A DNA stretch of 36,384 bases from contig JAIOYP010000041.1 in assembly GCA_021741155.1 (NCBI GenBank), positions 1 to 36,384 of the forward strand, given 5' to 3'. Made by a program: the position numbers and the translations under genes. Positions 24,908 to 33,921 of the stretch are shown one piece after another (position 1 is the first letter of the stretch; each line of letters begins with the position of its first letter). This DNA comes from Flavobacteriales bacterium (GTDB lineage Bacteria; Bacteroidota; Bacteroidia; UBA10329). Under the pieces are notes generated by a model that did no database searches, was not told the DNA's origin, and saw only the letters and a program-made list of their open reading frames with translations.

Positions 24908-26323
24908 ATGTTACCTTTGAACCCGTCTAAATTCTTATTGATGTTTAAAAAGGAGTGGGAACTCACTTCATTTTTCCTTGTATATGATTTGGTATTAATT
25001 ACCATCTCATTTATAGGCATTATGCAGCTCAAGTTTGGGATGTTGGATGTGAATCGCTATTACTTGGTGCTTCCAGTGATTTTGATTAGTTGGTTAATTG
25101 TTGTAGTCTTTGCCGCAAACCAAAATTTTGTTTTTCGAGATAGCCTTGTCGACCGATTTAAAGGTCAGTTATTTGATTTCTTTTTGTTTGCGGGTGTAGT
25201 GTCTTTCACTTTATTACTTCTAGAGCTACAGTTATATTCAAGATTCATCGTATTTGGTACCATTCTGACCTTTTTCGTGTTGCGTAGTTTAGGATATCTT
25301 GTGCTTTATAGATATTTAGTCTATATGAGGGCCAAGGGGCGACACGTTAGTAAGGTACTAATACTTGGGGCAGGCAGAGTTGGACAAAATACCTTTGAGT
25401 TCTTTAAAAGGAACAGAAGCTTAGGTTATCAAGTGCAAGGCTTTTTGGATGATAACCCGGATGCTTCGCTGGTAGATAAAAATCTCGTCCTCGGTTCTTT
25501 GGATGATCTCGATTCAGTGTTGGACAAAATGGTGGTGAATGAGATTATTGTCGCGTTGCCACTTTCGGTAGGAGATAAAATTAGAGTTGCCCTTGAATCT
25601 GCTGATTACCATGGCATCAGAGTAAGACTCATACCAGATTATTATAGAATGTTCGAACGGACATTTCAAACGTCCAAACTCGGGAATTTTCCGGTGGTCA
25701 ATCTTCGACAGATTCCGTTGGATATGATGTACAATGCATCGCTGAAACGAAGTTTCGACCTTCTATTTTCCGTTGTTGCTTTGGTTTTACTTGCACCAGT
25801 CTTCATTGTCATTGCCATTTCAATTAAACTCAACTCAAGTGGCCCAGTATTGTACAGACCAGTTAGGGTCGGACAAGGAGGTCGGGAGTTCAAATGTTTG
25901 AAGTTCAGAACAATGAGGAATAATGAGGATTCTCGAAACAATACAAAAAGTACGGTTCAGAACGACCCTAGGATTACCTCAGTTGGCGCATTCCTTAGAA
26001 AGTATAGCCTTGATGAGTTGCCTCAATTTATTAACGTTTTGAAAAATGATATGAGTGTGGTAGGGCCAAGGCCTCATAGAACGTTTCTAAACGAAAGTAT
26101 GCAGCAGCAGGTAGAAGGTTATATGCTAAGACATTATATCAAACCAGGAATATCGGGCTGGGCACAAGTAAATGGATGGAGAGGACCTACGGAAACCTTT
26201 GAGCAGAAACATGAAAGGACCATGCACGATTTGTGGTACATCGAAAACTGGACGCTTTGGTTAGATATTCGAATTGTGCTGCTTACGGTTCTCGGAAGAA
26301 AGGTAAAGGACAATGCGTTTTAA
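24908..26323 (+). CDS. Undecaprenyl-phosphate sugar phosphotransferase (WcaJ type)
   Basis: This 471-residue polyprenyl glycosylphosphotransferase puts the first sugar-phosphate on the lipid carrier. Four N-terminal membrane segments are followed by a Rossmann-like CoA_binding_3 domain with LGAGRVGQNTFEF, then another membrane segment (SFDLLFSVVALVLLAPVF), and the catalytic bacterial-sugar-transferase domain with LKFRTM, SLDELPQFINVL, VVGPRPH and GWAQVNGWRG. ATG at 24908 is preferred to a TTG at 24899. This start makes the divergent spacer to the DUF354-like gene 155 bp. The sugar (glucose, galactose or another) cannot be read. It is the initiator of the locus and precedes the Wzi-like gene. 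Confidence 0.93.
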   Translation: MLPLNPSKFLLMFKKEWELTSFFLVYDLVLITISFIGIMQLKFGMLDVNRYYLVLPVILISWLIVVVFAANQNFVFRDSLVDRFKGQLFDFFLFAGVVSFTLLLLELQLYSRFIVFGTILTFFVLRSLGYLVLYRYLVYMRAKGRHVSKVLILGAGRVGQNTFEFFKRNRSLGYQVQGFLDDNPDASLVDKNLVLGSLDDLDSVLDKMVVNEIIVALPLSVGDKIRVALESADYHGIRVRLIPDYYRMFERTFQTSKLGNFPVVNLRQIPLDMMYNASLKRSFDLLFSVVALVLLAPVFIVIAISIKLNSSGPVLYRPVRVGQGGREFKCLKFRTMRNNEDSRNNTKSTVQNDPRITSVGAFLRKYSLDELPQFINVLKNDMSVVGPRPHRTFLNESMQQQVEGYMLRHYIKPGISGWAQVNGWRGPTETFEQKHERTMHDLWYIENWTLWLDIRIVLLTVLGRKVKDNAF

Positions 26324-26334
26324 AAGATAGTAGT

Positions 26335-27984
26335 ATGCGAAGTGGACTATTCTTGCTTTTACTCTGCCCGTTAATAACACTGGGACAAGTCGTTCCTATT
26401 CATCATACCAACAATTCGATTTACGATTTCCTAAGCGAGATGGCATCTCTGAAAGTCGTTCAGTACAACGATGTCGTGCGTCCACTTTCACGGGTTCAGG
26501 TACATGATTTACTTGTTAAGGTTCGGAGCAATGAAGACAAACTGTGCAAGCGGCAAAAGGATGAGTTAGCTTTCTTCTGGAAAGATTTTATCAAGGAGGA
26601 TGATCAGTACAGAGGTCTTGATTTTTTAGGCAGAGGACTAAAAAGAGGTGATGTTTTTCCACTGCGAAAGCGCGAAAAGAGATTAGATCTTTTTTTTTAT
26701 AAAGATTCTTTGTTCAATATAACCATTAACCCTATTTGGGGAGGAGAAGGTTTTTTGACCGGTACCAAGCCATATTATCATAGTTGGGTTGGCGCTTCCC
26801 TATTTGGGAACATAACCAAACACTTTTCGTTTTATGCCACCATTATTGATAACACCGAATCGGAGCAATTGATGTCGTCTGATGTATTGTATCCAAATAT
26901 GGGCGCGGTATACAAGGGAACTCTTAAAGATTATAGCGAAATGAGGGGAGGCATGTCGGCTTCGGCCAAATGGGGCTACTTGTCAATCGTCAAAGATCAT
27001 TTTGTTTGGGGATCAGGTTATAACGGCAGTATTATCTTCTCAGGTAGAAACCCGTCAATCCCTCAGATTAAGCTTGGTCTTACACCAGTTGAGTGGTTTT
27101 CTTTCGATTATATCCATGGATGGTTGAATTCGGACCTTGTGGATTCGGCAGCAACCTATCAATCTGGCAATGGTAATCGAGAGCTCTACATTTCGAAGTT
27201 TTTGGCGGCCAACATGTTTACGGTTAGACCTATTAAAGGACTCTATTTTTCCTTTGGGAACAGCGTGGTGTATTCAGACAAATTTAATCCCGTTTATCTA
27301 ATCCCATTTTTGTTTTACAAATCAGTAGATCATACGTTGGGTGCTACTGGAAATAATGCCGGATATAAAGGTCAAAATTCGCAGATGTTTGTCAATCTCG
27401 TTTCCAGACAAATCAAGTATCTAGAACTCTACAGTTCGGTATTTATTGATGAGATAAGAACTACGTCAATAACGAATAGCGAAAAACAACGGAATCACGT
27501 CAGTTTCAAGGTTGGGTTCCGATTTACTGCTCCCAAGAACGTCAACTTGAGTGCTATTTTCGAGTATACTAGGAACAATCCAGCAACCTATCAACATTTT
27601 GTACCAAGCACAACCTATGCCAGCAATGGATATAATTTGGGCCACTATCTTGGAGATAATGCGGATGAATATTTTGGGAAGTTAATTTATTCACCTGTTA
27701 GTAGGTTAAAAATGTCTCTCACATATTTATATGCAAGAAAAGGAGAATTACTGCTGTATGATTCTATCCGAGCAGGACAGGGATTGGAATTTATGAAGAA
27801 TAAGCAATTCGTTCGTCAAGAAATTGGTTTCGTAACGGCATATGAAATTGCTAACGATGTTAAGGTCAAAATGTCGTATAGATATTTGCTAGAGACTGGG
27901 GTCAATGCACAGTTGCATTTACCAGATGCTTGGAAGGGAAATCCACACACGGTCAGTCTTTCCCTTCAATTCGGAGGGTTTTAA
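26335..27984 (+). CDS. wzi: Capsule-assembly Wzi-family outer-membrane protein
   Basis: This 549-residue protein starts at the Met giving MRSGLFLLLLCPLITLG-Q, a signal peptide; a longer frame from 26233 overlaps the sugar transferase and is not credible. The mature part opens with IPIHHTNNSIYDFLSEMAS, close to the start of Bacteroidota Wzi-like proteins, and contains many alternating aromatic strands (for example HFSFYATIIDNTES, KWGYLSIVKDHFVWGSGY, RLKMSLTYLYAR) ending in VSLSLQFGGF, as expected for an outer-membrane beta barrel. Wzi in Klebsiella helps attach capsule to the surface. It lies 11 bp after the sugar transferase and converges on wzc. Confidence 0.82.
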   Translation: MRSGLFLLLLCPLITLGQVVPIHHTNNSIYDFLSEMASLKVVQYNDVVRPLSRVQVHDLLVKVRSNEDKLCKRQKDELAFFWKDFIKEDDQYRGLDFLGRGLKRGDVFPLRKREKRLDLFFYKDSLFNITINPIWGGEGFLTGTKPYYHSWVGASLFGNITKHFSFYATIIDNTESEQLMSSDVLYPNMGAVYKGTLKDYSEMRGGMSASAKWGYLSIVKDHFVWGSGYNGSIIFSGRNPSIPQIKLGLTPVEWFSFDYIHGWLNSDLVDSAATYQSGNGNRELYISKFLAANMFTVRPIKGLYFSFGNSVVYSDKFNPVYLIPFLFYKSVDHTLGATGNNAGYKGQNSQMFVNLVSRQIKYLELYSSVFIDEIRTTSITNSEKQRNHVSFKVGFRFTAPKNVNLSAIFEYTRNNPATYQHFVPSTTYASNGYNLGHYLGDNADEYFGKLIYSPVSRLKMSLTYLYARKGELLLYDSIRAGQGLEFMKNKQFVRQEIGFVTAYEIANDVKVKMSYRYLLETGVNAQLHLPDAWKGNPHTVSLSLQFGGF

Positions 27985-27986
27985 GC

Positions 27987-28005
27987 AACCTTTAACCCTA
28001 AGGTT
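27987..28005. terminator. Short hairpin between convergent wzi-like and wzc genes
   Basis: AACCTT and AAGGTT form a six-base stem with a seven-base loop across the 19-bp convergent spacer, touching the wzc stop. There is no T-run, so terminator function is uncertain. Confidence 0.2.
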
Positions 28006-30421
28006 ACTTCTTGAACAAATTTTTCACGGAATTTAGTAATCCCTTCTCTTCTTCTTCCCTGCCATAACCGTATCCGTATCCGTACCCGTAGCCATAACCG
28101 TAGCCATAGCCAAATCGCGACATTTTCACGTCATTAAGTATCATTGAGACGGATTTGATTTTTTGAGAACGATAAAGGTCATTTATGTAAGACATACTTA
28201 CCGTTCGCGAAACGTCCTGTCTGACAACGTAAATAGTGGTGGCGGCTAATTTTGATATTATCAAACTATCTGTTACCAAACTTATAGGAGGCGAATCAAG
28301 GACCACATAATCATATTTTTCTGAGAGGGTGTCCAAAAGGTCTTTCAAGGAGTCACTCATCAATAATTCGGCTGGATTAGGAGGAATAGGTCCAGCTACC
28401 AAAACGTCCAAATTCTGAATTTTAGTTGGGACTATTGTTTCTGACAATACAGCATGACCAGCTAGGACGGTGCTAGTTCCTTGACTATTTGATAGGTGAA
28501 AGTACTCTGCAAGTTTGGGCTTTCTCAAATCTAATCCTACCACAATTGTTCGGTAACCCCCTAGTCCCAATGAAGCAGCCAGATTTATAGAGCAAAAAGA
28601 TTTACCTTCTGATCCTATGGCTGACGTAAGCTGAATAACTTTTGGTGACACGCCATTGGCTAGATTTTTTTCATTGATTAGAAACGTCAAATTTGTTCGT
28701 AATGATCTAAATGCCTCAGAGATAGCAGAGTTTGTATTTCCTTCAACAACCACATAGTCAGATTCGCTGTGATGGGGAACTATTCCAAGAAACGGAATTG
28801 TAGTCGCTCTTTTCAAATCGTCTAATCCATTAATCCGATTGTCCACAATAAGTAGAAACAAAATATAAATAGACGGAAAGGATAGACCACCAATTATTCC
28901 CAATAAGTAAATAATTGCCTTTGTAGGTCTAATTGGAGTTTCGGTGCTTCTTGCCTTGTCCACAATCACATTGTCCGATACTGTAGACGCAAGTAGAATA
29001 GAGTTCTCGGATTTTTTTTCGAGTAATAACAAGTAAATACTTTCTTTTATACTGTATTGTCGCTGTAGGGCCAATAGTTCGAATTCTGCTTGAGGCATTG
29101 TTCGAACTTTGTCTTCAACTTTGATTAGTTGTTTCTTCAGTTCTTTCTTCGATGTCTCTAACCCTTGTTTTATACTTGCAATATTGTCTAATAAGGCCTT
29201 CTTGGTCGATTTGATTTTAGTATCAAGTCTATCTATGGTTGGATTGTCTACCTTGGTAAAACGGAGCATTCCTTCTCGTTCGGTAACCAATTCGCTCAAT
29301 TCAAAAATCAGTTTTTGAAGCAATGGGTCGTCAATACCCAAACTTGTAGGTGATGCATTCGTCAAATCATTGTTGTTGGTAATGTATTTCTCTAGATAGC
29401 CAACTATACTTAGTTTTACGTCCAGTTCGGAAATGGAGTGGTCCAAGGTTCCTACTTGTTGCAAGAAAAAACCAGCTTCAGTACTCACATCAGAAATACC
29501 ACTAGTCGTTTTAATGTTTTTGATTTCAGACTCCAAATGGCTCAAATCGGTAGAAATGAGTTCTAATTGGTTTTCGATAAAATGGAGCGAATTAGACGCT
29601 AATTGATTTTTCTTTTCAATGTTGTTTTGAATATGAACTTTAACGATTGCGTCAAGAATATCAACTCCTCTTTGCGGAACACGATCTTCTAATTCTAATC
29701 GGAGAATGCTTGCTTTTTCTCTTATTTCCGATACATTTAGTAGACTAAGGTAGTTAGTGGTCAATTTGTCCAAGTCATAGTATCGTAACTCGTAAGCCTT
29801 ACTTATGGCACTATCTCCCAAAACAAATCGATCGAACGATTTAGTTTTTGACAGAGTAAAATCACCCAGTTGATTAGAAAATGGCACTTCAAGTTCAATC
29901 GATTGAATAGTTTCATGTTCAATTCCTGCCTCACTTACCCACGTAGTGGTGGCAACGGCTGTCTTTGCATTGTCGTCAAATGAAAGTAAGAGAATGAACG
30001 TTGATGGGGCGGTAGGGGCAAGATGACTTTGGAGTTTGATAGGCGTGTCCATATAAAGGTCACGAGTTCTTAATCCTAAATCTACCTTGTAATTTACGCT
30101 GAGGTCAAGAGAAGAGATTGCCTTTGCAATTACGCTTCTGGAGGTTAGGATGGCAATCTCATTTTCGATGTTTCTTTTCTTGCCTCCCATCCCCACCTCG
30201 TCTAGGATACTTTGAGAAATGTCGTTTCCTTCATCTTCGACCAACATGGATGTTGACATTTCGAATATCGGATGAGTATACCATGCATAAGCGTAGCTAA
30301 GAACTCCTCCAATAGCAATCGAAAAGGCAAAAAGCCACCAACGCTCAATTGCAATATGTATCAGTTTGCTAAAATTCAGTTCATCATTTGATGATTCTGG
30401 GAGAGGTGTTAGTTCAGACAT
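28004..30421 (-). CDS. wzc: Wzc-type polysaccharide co-polymerase and BY-kinase
   Basis: This 805-residue protein combines a chain-length regulator with a bacterial tyrosine kinase. An N-terminal membrane segment (about residues 30-50) precedes a long periplasmic Wzz-like part rich in coiled coil (about 255-460), a second membrane helix near residue 505, and the cytosolic kinase. The kinase has Walker A SAIGSEGKS (Lys607), Walker A' VVGLDLRKPK and Walker B YDYVVLDSPP. The C-terminal tail holds eight Tyr-Gly repeats, the expected autophosphorylation cluster. A TTG at 30430 could give three more residues, but ATG at 30421 is simpler. It lies just behind the export lipoprotein gene and partners with it in export. 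Confidence 0.94.
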   Translation of the reverse strand: MSELTPLPESSNDELNFSKLIHIAIERWWLFAFSIAIGGVLSYAYAWYTHPIFEMSTSMLVEDEGNDISQSILDEVGMGGKKRNIENEIAILTSRSVIAKAISSLDLSVNYKVDLGLRTRDLYMDTPIKLQSHLAPTAPSTFILLLSFDDNAKTAVATTTWVSEAGIEHETIQSIELEVPFSNQLGDFTLSKTKSFDRFVLGDSAISKAYELRYYDLDKLTTNYLSLLNVSEIREKASILRLELEDRVPQRGVDILDAIVKVHIQNNIEKKNQLASNSLHFIENQLELISTDLSHLESEIKNIKTTSGISDVSTEAGFFLQQVGTLDHSISELDVKLSIVGYLEKYITNNNDLTNASPTSLGIDDPLLQKLIFELSELVTEREGMLRFTKVDNPTIDRLDTKIKSTKKALLDNIASIKQGLETSKKELKKQLIKVEDKVRTMPQAEFELLALQRQYSIKESIYLLLLEKKSENSILLASTVSDNVIVDKARSTETPIRPTKAIIYLLGIIGGLSFPSIYILFLLIVDNRINGLDDLKRATTIPFLGIVPHHSESDYVVVEGNTNSAISEAFRSLRTNLTFLINEKNLANGVSPKVIQLTSAIGSEGKSFCSINLAASLGLGGYRTIVVGLDLRKPKLAEYFHLSNSQGTSTVLAGHAVLSETIVPTKIQNLDVLVAGPIPPNPAELLMSDSLKDLLDTLSEKYDYVVLDSPPISLVTDSLIISKLAATTIYVVRQDVSRTVSMSYINDLYRSQKIKSVSMILNDVKMSRFGYGYGYGYGYGYGYGYGREEEEKGLLNSVKNLFKK
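28061..28108 (-). repeat. Eightfold Tyr-Gly codon repeat in the wzc tail
   Basis: 48 bp encode eight Tyr-Gly pairs in tandem, preceded by Phe-Gly and followed by Arg and an acidic run. Codons for Tyr (TAT/TAC) and Gly (GGC/GGT/GGG/GGA) vary between units, so the repeat is maintained at protein level but is hexanucleotide-like in DNA and could change length by slippage. Confidence 0.95.
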
Positions 30422-30426
30422 ATGAT

Positions 30427-31194
30427 TCAAGGAATAAGGCCAGCTCGAGAAATAAACAATCCAAGAGCAGTTAACCCACTAAACACTATAGGTAATATAC
30501 GGTACCAGGCATCAGCCGAAGCTATCTTTCCTTTTCCAGGCTCAACATAAACTATGTCGTTGTTATGTAGGTAGTAATGCTCGGATTGAAAGAAGTCTTT
30601 CGATCTTAGGTCAATTTTTACAAATTTTCGTTGTCCATTTTCTTCGCGAATAAGTAGGACGTTCAACCGTTTTCCGAAAATTGATAGGTCACCTGCTAGA
30701 CCAAGGGCTTCGATAAGAGTCACTTTTTCGTTCGGAATCGTGTATACACCAGGCTGGTTTACTTCTCCCAACACTGTTATTTTAAAGTTTCGAATCCTCA
30801 CATTTACAGTTGGATTTACGAGATACTTTTCCAAACGTTCTTTGATAGCCGTCTTGGCGCGGTGACCAGACAAACCAGTAACTGGCACTTCTCCAATTAA
30901 GGGCATTTCTATGTTTCCTAAACCATCTACCAAATAAGTGTTAGCTACTTCCTTGTCTGAATCTTCTCCAATCACATTGAAAAAACTGCTGGCCTCAGGA
31001 CTCAAGCTACTAACATGAATAGAAAGTATGTCTCCAGGGTGAATGACGGCCTCAAAGGACTGTGCAATTTGCTGAACGCTTGTGGAATCAGATACGTCTT
31101 GAAAATACGAGATGTCTTTTCTTGTAATACAGGATTCTGATAGAATCAGAACCAACGACAATAATAGCAGCAAAATTGCTGGACGGAATTTCAT
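30427..31194 (-). CDS. wza: Polysaccharide export lipoprotein (Wza/OPX type)
   Basis: This 255-residue lipoprotein has a signal sequence ending in LSESC (Cys22 as lipid site), then the polysaccharide export domain (IHPGDILSIHVSSLSPE, then TYLVDGLGNIEMPLIGEVPVTG) and an SLBB domain from about residue 135 (ITVLGEVNQPGVYTIPNEKVTLIEALGLAG). A hydrophobic segment at the very C terminus resembles the amphipathic helix that spans the outer membrane in Wza. It is shorter than E. coli Wza, as is usual in Bacteroidota. It is followed 5 bp later by wzc, its partner, and preceded by a candidate promoter. Confidence 0.93.
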   Translation of the reverse strand: MKFRPAILLLLLSLVLILSESCITRKDISYFQDVSDSTSVQQIAQSFEAVIHPGDILSIHVSSLSPEASSFFNVIGEDSDKEVANTYLVDGLGNIEMPLIGEVPVTGLSGHRAKTAIKERLEKYLVNPTVNVRIRNFKITVLGEVNQPGVYTIPNEKVTLIEALGLAGDLSIFGKRLNVLLIREENGQRKFVKIDLRSKDFFQSEHYYLHNNDIVYVEPGKGKIASADAWYRILPIVFSGLTALGLFISRAGLIP

Positions 31195-31199
31195 AGGCG

Positions 31200-31207
31200 C
31201 AAATATA
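31200..31207 (-). promoter_or_regulatory. Candidate -7 box before wza
   Basis: On the minus strand TATATTTG, a full match to TAnnTTTG, ends 5 bp before the wza ATG and is followed by CGCCT. The transcript would be leaderless or nearly so. A clear -33 TTG at 19-21 bp was not found. Confidence 0.4.
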
Positions 31208-31228
31208 ACTCTTAAAACAACCTGATAA

Positions 31229-32986
31229 TTACCCCTTTTTTGTGCTTAAAACATGAATACTCAACTCCTCCAACTGTGCCTTGTCAATAACTGAAGGTGA
31301 GTCAATCATCATGTCTCTTCCCGAGTTATTTTTTGGGAAGGCAATGAAATCTCTAATGTCTTTTTGTCCACCAAAAATGGCGGAAAGTCTATCAAAGCCG
31401 AAAGCAATGCCGCCATGAGGTGGTGCTCCAAATTCAAAAGCATCCATTAGGAAACCGAACTGATTCTTGGCTTCTTCTTCTGTAAATCCAAGCAGATCGA
31501 ACATTCGTTTTTGTTGGCCTTTGTCGTGTATTCGGATGGAGCCACCACCCAGCTCTGTTCCATTAATAACCAAGTCGTAAGCGTTTGCCCTAACCTTGCC
31601 TGGCTCGCTTGCCATTAAGTGTAAGTCTTCAGGTTTCGCTGATGTAAACGGATGGTGCATAGCGTGAAAACGCTTGCTGTCCTCGTCCCATTCCAAAAGC
31701 GGGAAGTTGACAACCCACAGCGGGGCAAACTTTTGCGGGTTCATCAAACCTTGCAGTTCTGCAATGTGAAGTCGAAGCTCAGAAAGTTGCTTGCGCACTT
31801 TTTCTTCCGTTCCAGCCATGAGGAACATGAGGTCGTTGGCTTCTGAATTGAATGCCTTGCCCCAATCGGCAAGTTTTTCTTCGGCAAAGAATTTATCGAC
31901 CGAACTTTTAAAAGTTCCGTCCTCATTGTGGCGACAATAGATTAAGCCAGTGGCACCAATCTGAGGTCGTTTTACGAAATCGGTAAAACCATCAATCTGT
32001 TTTCTGGTAAATTCGTTTCCACCTTTGACGTTGATTCCGACCACCAATTCAGCCGAATCGAACACTCCAAAACCTTGTCCTTTTACTACATCATTCAGTT
32101 CTACGAACTGCATTCCGAAACGGATATCTGGTTTGTCTGAACCATACAGCCGCATGGCATCGGCATATTCCATTCGAGGAAATTCTTTCAATTCTAAACC
32201 TTTAACGGTTTTGAAAAGATGGCGCGTTAGCGATTCGAACATGTTCAGAATATCTTCCTGCTCAACAAAGGCCATTTCGCAATCAAGCTGTGTGAATTCT
32301 GGCTGGCGGTCGGCACGTAAATCTTCATCGCGAAAGCAACGAACGATTTGGTAATACTTATCAAAGCCAGAAACCATGAGCAATTGCTTGAAGGTTTGTG
32401 GACTTTGAGGAAGTGCATAAAATTGACCTGCATTCATTCTTGAAGGAACAACGAAATCTCGGGCTCCTTCTGGAGTGCTTTTGATGAGGTATGGCGTTTC
32501 CACTTCAAGAAATCCTTGTTCGTCCATGAATTTTCTGGTCTCAATGGAAAGGCGATGACGCAACTCTAGATTGGTTCGCATTTTTTGTCTGCGAAGGTCC
32601 AAGTAGCGGTATTTCATTCGTATTTCCTCGCCACCATCGGTATCGTTTTCAATGGTAAACGGAGGTGTTTTTGATGTGTTAAGGATTTCCAAAGAGGAAA
32701 CAATAATCTCCACTTCGCCTGTAGCCATGTTCTTGTTTTTGCTTTCGCGTTCAGCAACTTTTCCTTTGACTTTAATAACGAATTCGCGGCCCAAGCTGCG
32801 CGCTTTTAAACAAAGCTCTTTGTTTACATCTAGGTTAAATGCCAACTGCGTCATTCCATAACGGTCGCGGAGGTCGATGAAAGTCATTCCTCCGAGGTCG
32901 CGACCACGCTGAACCCAGCCACTAAGTGTTACTTCAGAACCGATGTGTTCTGCTCTTAATTCTCCGCAAGTGTGTGAACGATGCAT
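31229..32986 (-). CDS. aspS: Aspartyl-tRNA synthetase
   Basis: This 585-residue class IIb synthetase charges tRNA-Asp. The N-terminal OB-fold ([22 protein letters not shown]) binds the anticodon. Motif 2 [18 protein letters not shown], a bacterial GAD insertion domain in the middle, and motif 3 [10 protein letters not shown] near the C terminus are visible. The Met at 32986 ([10 protein letters not shown]) matches the family; an in-frame extension to 33046 would pass through the promoter-like site. Bacterial-type length suggests a discriminating or non-discriminating enzyme; the sequence alone does not decide this here. It is divergent from tadA. Confidence 0.97.
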   Translation of the reverse strand: MHRSHTCGELRAEHIGSEVTLSGWVQRGRDLGGMTFIDLRDRYGMTQLAFNLDVNKELCLKARSLGREFVIKVKGKVAERESKNKNMATGEVEIIVSSLEILNTSKTPPFTIENDTDGGEEIRMKYRYLDLRRQKMRTNLELRHRLSIETRKFMDEQGFLEVETPYLIKSTPEGARDFVVPSRMNAGQFYALPQSPQTFKQLLMVSGFDKYYQIVRCFRDEDLRADRQPEFTQLDCEMAFVEQEDILNMFESLTRHLFKTVKGLELKEFPRMEYADAMRLYGSDKPDIRFGMQFVELNDVVKGQGFGVFDSAELVVGINVKGGNEFTRKQIDGFTDFVKRPQIGATGLIYCRHNEDGTFKSSVDKFFAEEKLADWGKAFNSEANDLMFLMAGTEEKVRKQLSELRLHIAELQGLMNPQKFAPLWVVNFPLLEWDEDSKRFHAMHHPFTSAKPEDLHLMASEPGKVRANAYDLVINGTELGGGSIRIHDKGQQKRMFDLLGFTEEEAKNQFGFLMDAFEFGAPPHGGIAFGFDRLSAIFGGQKDIRDFIAFPKNNSGRDMMIDSPSVIDKAQLEELSIHVLSTKKG

Positions 32987-33007
32987 TGTGCTTGTTTTTT
33001 CAGGGCG

Positions 33008-33015
33008 CGAAGGTA
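33008..33015 (-). promoter_or_regulatory. Candidate -7 box for aspS
   Basis: TACCTTCG followed by CGCCC on the minus strand, 21 bp before the aspS start. It repeats the core seen before cysC, differing at one position from TAnnTTTG. Confidence 0.4.
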
Positions 33016-33063
33016 GGAAATTCAGTCCCGAAGATTTCGGTTTCATTTAGTTCCTTTGAAGGC

Positions 33064-33510
33064 ATGGAGTTGAGTATTTTTTCTGACGAACATTTCATGA
33101 AAGAAGCCCTGAAAGAGGCGCACAAAGCTTTTGAAAGAGATGAAGTTCCTGTTGGGGTAGTGGTGGTGGCAAACAAGCGCATTATTGCGAGAGCTCACAA
33201 TTTAACCGAAGCTTTGAATGATGTTACAGCTCATGCGGAAATGCAGGCCATTACCTCGGCAGCTGATTACATTGGGGGAAAATATTTGAAAGGGTGCACC
33301 ATTTATGTGACCTTGGAGCCCTGCGTGATGTGTGCTGGCGCACTTTTCTGGAGCCAGGTAGATGCAGTTGTTTATGGAGCAAGCGATGAAAAACGTGGTT
33401 TCTCAACCGTTGGCAATCTCCTTCATCCTAAAACAAAAGTGAAGAGTGGTGTAATGGCGGACGATTGTGCCCATTTGCTCAGGCTGTTCTTTCAGAAGAA
33501 GAGGAAGTAG
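33064..33510 (+). CDS. tadA: tRNA adenosine(34) deaminase
   Basis: This 148-residue zinc enzyme converts wobble adenosine to inosine in tRNA-Arg. The deaminase motifs HAE (His57, catalytic Glu59) and PCVMC (Cys87, Cys90) are intact, with EVPVGVVVV and GASDEKRGFSTVG also typical. The Met at 33064 (MELSIFSDEHFM) is chosen; an open frame extends upstream to 32926 but runs through the divergent aspS start region. Guanine deaminases are relatives, but the N-terminal MKEAL and EVPVG region favours TadA. Confidence 0.93.
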   Translation: MELSIFSDEHFMKEALKEAHKAFERDEVPVGVVVVANKRIIARAHNLTEALNDVTAHAEMQAITSAADYIGGKYLKGCTIYVTLEPCVMCAGALFWSQVDAVVYGASDEKRGFSTVGNLLHPKTKVKSGVMADDCAHLLRLFFQKKRK

Positions 33511-33636
33511 GGGTGAAGTGGTAGGTGCTAGGTTTTAGCGATTAGCTATTGAAGCGCGTCATTGCCAGACGCGTCACGCGCTACGCGAAAGGCTAAATGC
33601 GCGCTAATGGGCATCGGGACACTTGATTGGCTTTTT

Positions 33637-33655
33637 ATTCCGATAAAATCGGAAT
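33637..33655. repeat. Perfect 8-bp hairpin
   Basis: ATTCCGAT and ATCGGAAT enclose AAA. Outer bases GGCT (33629-33632) and AGCC (33657-33660) can pair further. A T-run precedes rather than follows it on the plus strand, so a classical terminator for tadA is not supported. Confidence 0.6.
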
Positions 33656-33688
33656 GAGCCTCTTAGGGGGAGCGGGGAAGAGGTATTT

Positions 33689-33813
33689 ACAACGGGTACT
33701 GCTATGAAAATAGGGCTTTAATACCTGCGTCCTTTCGCCCGAAACCGAAAACTGCAAACTGTGATGAACTTGCGACAAACTCTTCACGCCCTATTTTTAT
33801 AGTTGGTGTTGTG
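33689..33813. repeat. Long imperfect inverted repeat, attC-like in shape
   Basis: The arms are 33689-33716 and 33788-33813. ACAAC pairs with GTTGT at the outside. CTATGAAAATAGGGC pairs with GCCCTATTTTTATAG inside with a single mismatch. About 71 bp lie between the arms. The layout of outer box, unpaired spacer and inner stem recalls an integron attC site, but the canonical R boxes (RYYYAAC and GTTRRRY) are not matched. It may be another kind of recombination site or a dispersed repeat. Confidence 0.55.
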
Positions 33814-33921
33814 TTTTAGTGCTTTCTTTTCCGTCACGCGTGAGTATGGAAGACACACTTATTGACAAGCTTTGGATTGTACGTTGGTTTTGTGCGGCTT
33901 GGTGATGTGTGTGGCTAGGCG

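Larger units (their letters stand above)
33511..33921. other. 411-bp non-coding spacer with several palindromes
   Basis: No convincing gene lies here. From left to right it holds a GC-rich palindromic patch (33553-33610), a small perfect hairpin (33637-33655) and a long imperfect inverted repeat (33689-33813). The 9-mer CGTCACGCG occurs at 33572-33580 and again at 33832-33840, on either side of the long inverted repeat. It separates the housekeeping genes from the restriction-modification module. Confidence 0.7.

Noticed and set aside
26233-26334. Longer N terminus for the Wzi-like protein
   Set aside because: It lies within the sugar-transferase gene and would bury the signal peptide found at 26335.
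28061-28108. Short-period repeat as a CRISPR-like or regulatory array
   Set aside because: It is in frame within wzc and simply encodes Tyr-Gly units; there are no spacers.
32926-33063. Longer N terminus for TadA
   Set aside because: It would run through the aspS start and its candidate promoter; the family begins near 33064.
33637-33655. Rho-independent terminator for tadA
   Set aside because: The stem has no following T-run on the plus strand and lies about 125 bp past the stop.
33689-33813. A definite integron attC site
   Set aside because: The outer sequences do not match the canonical R boxes, and no integrase or cassette series is visible, so only an attC-like shape is claimed.
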